Assembly (NCBI RefSeq): GCF_003073045.1 | Contig: NC_037597.1 | Span: 3,038,190 to 3,102,189 of the forward strand | DNA from: Pomacea canaliculata | Lineage: Eukaryota; Mollusca; Gastropoda; Architaenioglossa; Ampullariidae | Length of the DNA stretch: 64,000 nt | Direction of reading: 5' to 3' | Shown here: in pieces, positions 59,113 to 64,000 of the stretch | Layout of the letters: every line of letters starts with the position of its first letter | Numbering within the stretch: the stretch's first letter is position 1 | The notes under the pieces: model-generated | Database searches by the model: none | What the model was told of the DNA's origin: nothing | Seen by the model: only the letters and a program-made list of their open reading frames with translations | Made by a program: the position numbers and the translations under genes

Positions 59113-60089
59113 AGCAAACAGTGAAGCCACCTGTATGTGACAGTGTAGTTTAGACACACCGGGAATTTTACTGTGTATTGAGAATAGAAACGACAAGGAA
59201 AGTAAGTGAAGACTACCTGTCAACTGTGATATTTACTGTGTGTTTAGCTTACAGATGTTACTCTCAGACCAGAAAACATTGTTTACTGAGCAGTTCTCTG
59301 AGTTATTTGTTGTCGTGAACTGTGGCGCACGTGACTGTTGTAAGGTGTGGGCTGTCAGTCTGTCGACTGCGACTCCTATTCATGACCATTCTCCATTCAG
59401 TCATTCCTAATATGGAAAGGAAATCCCCGGGTAGTTCAACTCTGGCATCATTGTGTGATGTGCGATGTATGTTTTCCCTGGTGGACTTGCAGCCTTAAGC
59501 TGTCAGGAAAAACATGGATTCTTCACAAAAGCTAGATTTTGTTGCTGCTCACTTTTATTACATTGTGAACAAATGATGGTCCTTGAGCAGTCTTGACTGT
59601 AAGCATATTAGTTTGTCTCATTTGGAAACAAAATAGTTCAACGGGAAAAGGAGATATCTTGTGTGTATTGTCACGTGTCAAATATTAACTTCAACGAGTA
59701 AACATTTAATAAAACATGTTTACCCTCATATTTGTTCAGATTATTTATAAGATGTCCTAAATATTTCCCCTTTCTGCCTATTTAAGTCAACATAAATACT
59801 AACATTTCTACTCTATATATTTCTTTCAAGCTGGAAACTCGTCCGATATAAGAAACCGCTATGAGTCATCAGTACGATATTTGTGGCCGCTACCCAGCCT
59901 GAGATGCCGAGTAAATATTCTTTGTGAGTAGTAGGACGAGCTCTATAACAGTTTTTAAAAATCCAGGTACGGGTGGGCCTACCCACAGGCCGCCTTAATG
60001 TGAGTGAGTCGTCACCGTCGTTTCTATTTATCAGAATTGGGTTTCGGTTTCTGAAAAAGAGTCGTGAAGCTAGTATCTTCCTTGTAGAT

Positions 60090-60144
60090 CATATCCGGTT
60101 AAGACTGATCGTAAGACTGTTAACGGAAATCGAGAGATACAGAC
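60090..60144 (+). promoter_or_regulatory. conserved proximal block upstream of gene 5
   Basis: CATATCCGGTTAAGACTGATCG and the GTTAACGGAAAT block are unchanged from gene 4. It lacks the CGGCGCG stretch and the MITE just upstream, so it shows the ancestral arrangement. Confidence 0.45.
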
Positions 60145-60481
60145 ATGGAACGACGAAGGTTGTGTTTGATTGCTTGGACCATCGCAGCAGGTATTGTGAC
60201 AGGTAAACATCCTACGATGTATTCTGATGTAAAAGTACAGATTGTGAGGTGCAAGTGGCAGAGTGTGGGAGTTAGGGTAAAGGCTAAATAATAATGATCG
60301 TGTAGCGTTTCTTCTTTTTTCTTGTATGTAGTATGTATGTGTAGTATTCTTTCATTAGTGTTTTAATTCCAACAGGTGCTCTGTCCGGTTGTGACAGCCA
60401 GTGTGTTACAAACTCAAGGCCTGCACATCTCATCGCCAACCAAAACAAAACTTTGTCCTTCAGTGTCCAGTCCGTGGGAAG
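60145..60481 (+). CDS. CUB gene 5, first two exons (60145-60202, 60376-60481)
   Basis: The signal exon encodes MERRRLCLIAWTIAAGIVTG. Exon A of CUB1 reads ALSGCDSQCVTNSRPAHLIA and is identical in protein to gene 4. Both are in phase. No exon B follows in the expected place; similarity to gene 4 stops at about 60790 and foreign sequence begins. The rest of the gene may lie beyond the window or be lost. It is the youngest copy in the array. Confidence 0.78.
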
Positions 60482-60790
60482 GTGGTATACCTTTTTCATA
60501 CACACCTACACCACTTACTGAATACTTATTTTACCCTACAGTGACTTGATGTTCTTAAATAATGGTTTAATGGAAACTGATTTTTTCGGTCTTAAGTCTA
60601 TAATCTGTTCCCAAATTAACTGAGAAATTCAGAAGGGTTTGACCAGGAAGAAGTTTCGTCGCTTGCTCAAATACCAGGCGCTAAGCTGCGGCGGCTATAT
60701 TGCTTTATATTGCATACCACATGAAACCTAGTGGAAATCGGTCAGGCGAGACCACTGACAGGTGGGTAACATGAGAGTGAAGGAGTGGCA

Positions 60791-63700
60791 TCATGCCCAG
60801 CGTACTGTAACGCGGGCGTCACTCACTCCTGTAAGAGCCTGTGAAACCCTTCGCCCATCGTGGGCGCCTGTTAAAATGGCGGCTGCCAGCGAAGTAGAGA
60901 ATGTAATGTTGTTGATGGACATATTTGACAGCGACGACGAAGTAACATAAGCAATCTATTGCAGCGCCAAACATTATACTTCTAGTGGCATTCATGTGGG
61001 AACTAAAGAGGAAAAAGTCCATGAGAATTAAAGATTATGCGAAAAGATCTATGCGGTAGTCTGGTATTTCCTGTATGACCATGAGAAAATTCGAGGAATA
61101 GAAAAACAAAATAAAAATTCAATGTCCGCCTGTTACCTAGGAAAGTCTATTTAAAACATGGATTCTTTTATAAAAAGTCTGTTACGATATTACGATGGGT
61201 TATTATCTGTGAAAACACGAGGTGCCAAACAGTACACGTTAAATAGTTTATTTCCAATTGTTGTTTGTAGGTCAGTTTGGAAGACTTTTTAAAATTTCTG
61301 ACAAACTATATAATAACCATCATTTAAAAACATGCATGCACAGAATGGCATTCAAGTAGCATGTCACATAAGAGTAGTGACTCTGTAATCAGACGCAACA
61401 TGCTCTACACATGAAGATTGTTGGTGGCAATCCTTTTAAAGGTGAAGTTCATCTTAGTATTATTATCTGAGGAACCCTGTCTCTTATACTAAAAGAAAAA
61501 TTAAGTTTGCATGGGTAGGTGTAATTATTAAGTCAAAGAAAACACACGCATATACATATATATTATTTATAGAAACACGAGAGAACAAAATGTTCAGCAA
61601 TATTGCCTTCATATGCTTAACTACTATAGAATACTGCCTAATGTACTGTCAATGAACTTTTTCAACATTTGGGCAAGTTAATATGAAATGGTTGGATTTT
61701 ATGTATTCTGGCAGCAGAAGTGTGGTGTGATGGTTTTTGGTTAAAGATTTTGCTAACAAATTATGCAGATATTATATCAGCCTATTTGTTATTGAAAAGC
61801 CACATGGCTTGATTGAAGGTGAAGTGTTGAAAAGATCTACTATCTTTGACATTAAATAACCTTTCATGTGTAAATTAGAAACACCCATGCTTGTTATATA
61901 CTTTGTTTACTTAGCACTTGTGTGTATGGAAAAGTTTTACCAAAACCTAGATTTATGATTTTATCAACCTGCAATGAATTCTTAGAGCAGTTTAAGAAGA
62001 TAATCCATTCTTGTAATGATACATTTGAGACTGATCTACCTGTGGACATACCTGAAACTAGCTAGCAATAACTATCTGAACACTGAAGTATCTGAGAGTG
62101 AGGTTGCCAATTGTCTAAAAAAGCTTAAAGAAAGCGAAGCTCATAGAAATGATAAAATCATAAATGAATTTTTTTAATTCTCACAACCAAAGACCCTGAC
62201 TCTATTCAATAGCAATAGGTCATGCCCTCACAGAATGCTTAGTTTAGTTCTTGTTACTCCTCGAGGAGCATATGCCACAACAACACCTCGCCCGCAGACC
62301 CAGTAAAGGGCAGCCCCCATCAGTTGGGCTCATGAGGTTCCAATGTCCTTTGCCTCATTCTCTTCTGTTCTTTTCCAAGTCTGCTTTAGTCTTCCAGCTC
62401 TCCTCTTCCCCTGAGGGTTCCAGTCAAGTGCTCACAGAATGGGCATCAGGTATTATAACACCAGTTTTTAAAAACAAAGTGATCCAAATAACTACAGTGG
62501 CATCACAATTCTTAGTTGCTTCATAATTTACTAGACTACATATGCGGGTATACACGAGGAATCTGGACGAAGGAAAGAGTGAGCGTATGATACCAAGAAT
62601 TAGTTTTCCTTTTTTTGTTGTTGTTGCTGCTGTTGGGTTTTTCAATTTTTTCATAAACCAACCAGTGAGTGTATGTGAATAACAGACACTAATTATAAAG
62701 ATAGGAATGTTCATGAACACATATGGATATATTTTTAATATCTCAATATCCCTTAGAGTGTGACAGAACAAAGAATCTTGAATTTTGTTGTGGTCTTCAT
62801 CATTAGGATCTTCTAAGTTCATTATACATGCTCAGCTGACAAGTAACATGCTCTTTCTTTTTTATAAATTGCTCAGTTAGGATTCTCTTACACAGTGCCA
62901 GATTATGACTACTGTAATGTACCACAGTGTAGTTTATCGAGGGAAGCCATATATTTTAACACATTTACCTTAAATCTAAACATTTGACCCAAAACACACA
63001 CTCAGTGTTCTAAAGCAGAGTTGATGTTTCCATAACAGACCTAAAAACACAATGATATGGAGTTTAAAAAAAGGACACAAGCACCTTCTCATTAAGCATG
63101 TTGTATCTTTGATCTTTATTATTTTCATCATTGTGTTCATTACCCAAGCTCTCTCAATTTTCAGAAGAATGCAGATGCAGAGCTGTGTGCTACATTGTAC
63201 TATCTCTCTCTGGTTTAGTAATTGTAGTTAGAAAGGATATCATCAGCCACTTTCTTTATTCCCATAATATATCCTCTGTGCCCAAGCATTACTCCTTGCA
63301 ACCGGTTGACTTTAAATCAGCAGATTCATCAGAGTGTAGCAAAATGTGACTATTTTGGGAACACCCAGGCCATAGAGCCAGCACTGCAGACAGCCTGTTG
63401 ACATAAATGGAAAGTTATAAAGTGCTTATAAATATGTATAAAGCAATCAACAGAATATTTTACCTTATAACAGAAGGATAAAAGCTGTTTTCCTGTGTTG
63501 GTTGGTTCTTAGAGCCAGCTGTATTCTTACGTGCAGTTCACTGACGCAGCCGTTGGAAAATACATAAAAAGAAACTGTTGGCCTGTAAATAGATTCACCA
63601 GTTTTCCATATGATGCAATGCTATGTGTCCCAATTTAATTAGTCCAATAAGCTGTATCCTGGGAAACGTTTATAATATCGACACTCACACTCTGACAAAG

Positions 63701-63966
63701 CATTTCGCTTAAAAACAAACGACGAGTAGGCTTTCTGTTGTTGTCGTCCCGATTCGAGGTTTTAAGGTCGAATGCAAATTCATCTACCATCTCTAGAGAG
63801 ACATGATGATGAAATCTGAACTTTTAATACACTTCTTTGTCGTCGTATATATCTGTCTATCGCAAAATACTTATTTATTAGAAGATCCATCGTGAATATC
63901 ATCTACACGCCTAAACTCTACAACTATGGCGGCCATCTTGGCGCCAGTGGCGTACTACCTCTAGAC
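60791..63966. other. non-homologous sequence after the gene 5 breakpoint
   Basis: After 60790 the similarity to gene 4 intron 2 ends abruptly. 60876-60950 encodes MAAASEVENVMLLMDIFDSDDEV, a short acidic frame preceded by GC-rich sequence, perhaps the start of a transposon gene, with no clear continuation. 62080-62525 has reverse-transcriptase fragments. The rest shows no recognisable gene. I see no CUB exon here. Confidence 0.5.
62085..62525 (+). mobile_element. LINE reverse-transcriptase fragments
   Basis: EVANCLKKLKESEAHRNDKI and NEFF (62090-62175) resemble the linker before RT domain 1 of jockey/CR1-type LINEs (K-L-KNNKA-G-D-I-NEF). SGIITPVFKNK and YSGI-ILSC (62447-62525) resemble the following IPIFK-GD--YRGISLLS motif. 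About 270 bp of unrelated sequence separates them. The frames are broken, so it is a dead fragment. Confidence 0.45.
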
Positions 63967-64000
63967 CAGGGGTGGGCAATTAATTTTTCCAAGGGGCCGC
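63967..64000. mobile_element. 5' end of a further hAT-type element, cut by the window edge
   Basis: CAGGGGTGGGCAATTAATTT followed by AAGGGGCCGC matches the first bases of the MITE at 38628 with small changes. Only 34 bases are visible. The 8 bases before it are CTCTAGAC. Confidence 0.75.

Larger units (their letters stand above)
57853..60144. other. intergenic, gene 4 to gene 5
   Basis: 57853-58500 is probably gene 4 3' UTR; a block at 58220-58310 matches gene 3's flank. (CA)n near 57958-58030, (TTA)n near 58540-58570 and (GT)n near 58790-58808 are simple repeats. 58810-59030 shows nothing recognisable. At 59033-59112 is the CTATATAACTCC array, then from 59114 the gene 5 5' flank, a copy of 37653 onward. 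Confidence 0.6.

Noticed and set aside
60876..60950. Short acidic frame MAAASEVENVMLLMDIFDSD after a GC-rich stretch
   Set aside because: Looks like a protein start and possibly a transposon gene, but it stops after 24 codons and nothing recognisable continues.
1..64000. CRISPR array, operon or phage features
   Set aside because: Repeats here are minisatellites or microsatellites without spacer structure, and the genes have spliceosomal introns; the DNA is eukaryotic.

Overview
The window is animal nuclear DNA: AT-rich, intron-rich and full of microsatellites, with hAT and RTE-type transposons and no prokaryotic features. The repeat types and the multi-CUB receptor family suggest an invertebrate, perhaps a mollusc or another lophotrochozoan. 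That placement is inference only.

All recognisable host genes are on the + strand and belong to one tandemly duplicated family, which I call CUB genes 1-5. A complete member has a signal-peptide exon ending in phase 1, a string of CUB domains, a single membrane segment, a basic stop-transfer stretch, and a proline-rich cytoplasmic tail with PPxY motifs. Each CUB domain is spread over three short exons, A, B and C. A carries the first Cys and a YP motif, B carries NADC-W to FDG, and C carries LCG to YSSG, HSD and GF-L-Y. The introns have phases 1-2-1, so every A-B-C cassette can be added, lost or skipped without changing frame. I count about 22 cassettes.

Layout: gene 1 (1-4013) is the 3' part only, with 2 CUBs, a membrane exon and a tail. 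Gene 2 (7066-19803) has 6 CUBs. Gene 3 (23866-36035) has 5 CUBs, with an RTE retrotransposon splitting CUB2. Gene 4 (38901-57852) has 8 CUB cassettes, two of them decayed, an hAT transposon in CUB1, and a large intron holding remains of a DUF4806-like gene. Gene 5 (60145 onward) shows only the signal exon and first half-exon before foreign sequence begins. Genes 1 and 2 share their 3' halves and flanks, and genes 4 and 5 share about 1.7 kb of promoter and 5' gene.

If the sequence is accurate, every gene that is complete in the window carries at least one broken cassette. These are single-base indels in otherwise intact modules. Several lesions have unusual outcomes: a pair of frameshifts that cancel across an intron, stops just before the membrane exon in both genes 3 and 4, and an exon half replaced by low-complexity sequence while its donor is kept. 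Disulfide cysteines are lost in pairs across separate exons, which points to selection on folded protein rather than random decay. The family would fit cell-surface recognition receptors that diversify by cassette shuffling, but no function is shown by the sequence.

The remaining DNA holds the repeats, mobile elements with their target-site duplications, and intergenic stretches listed below.
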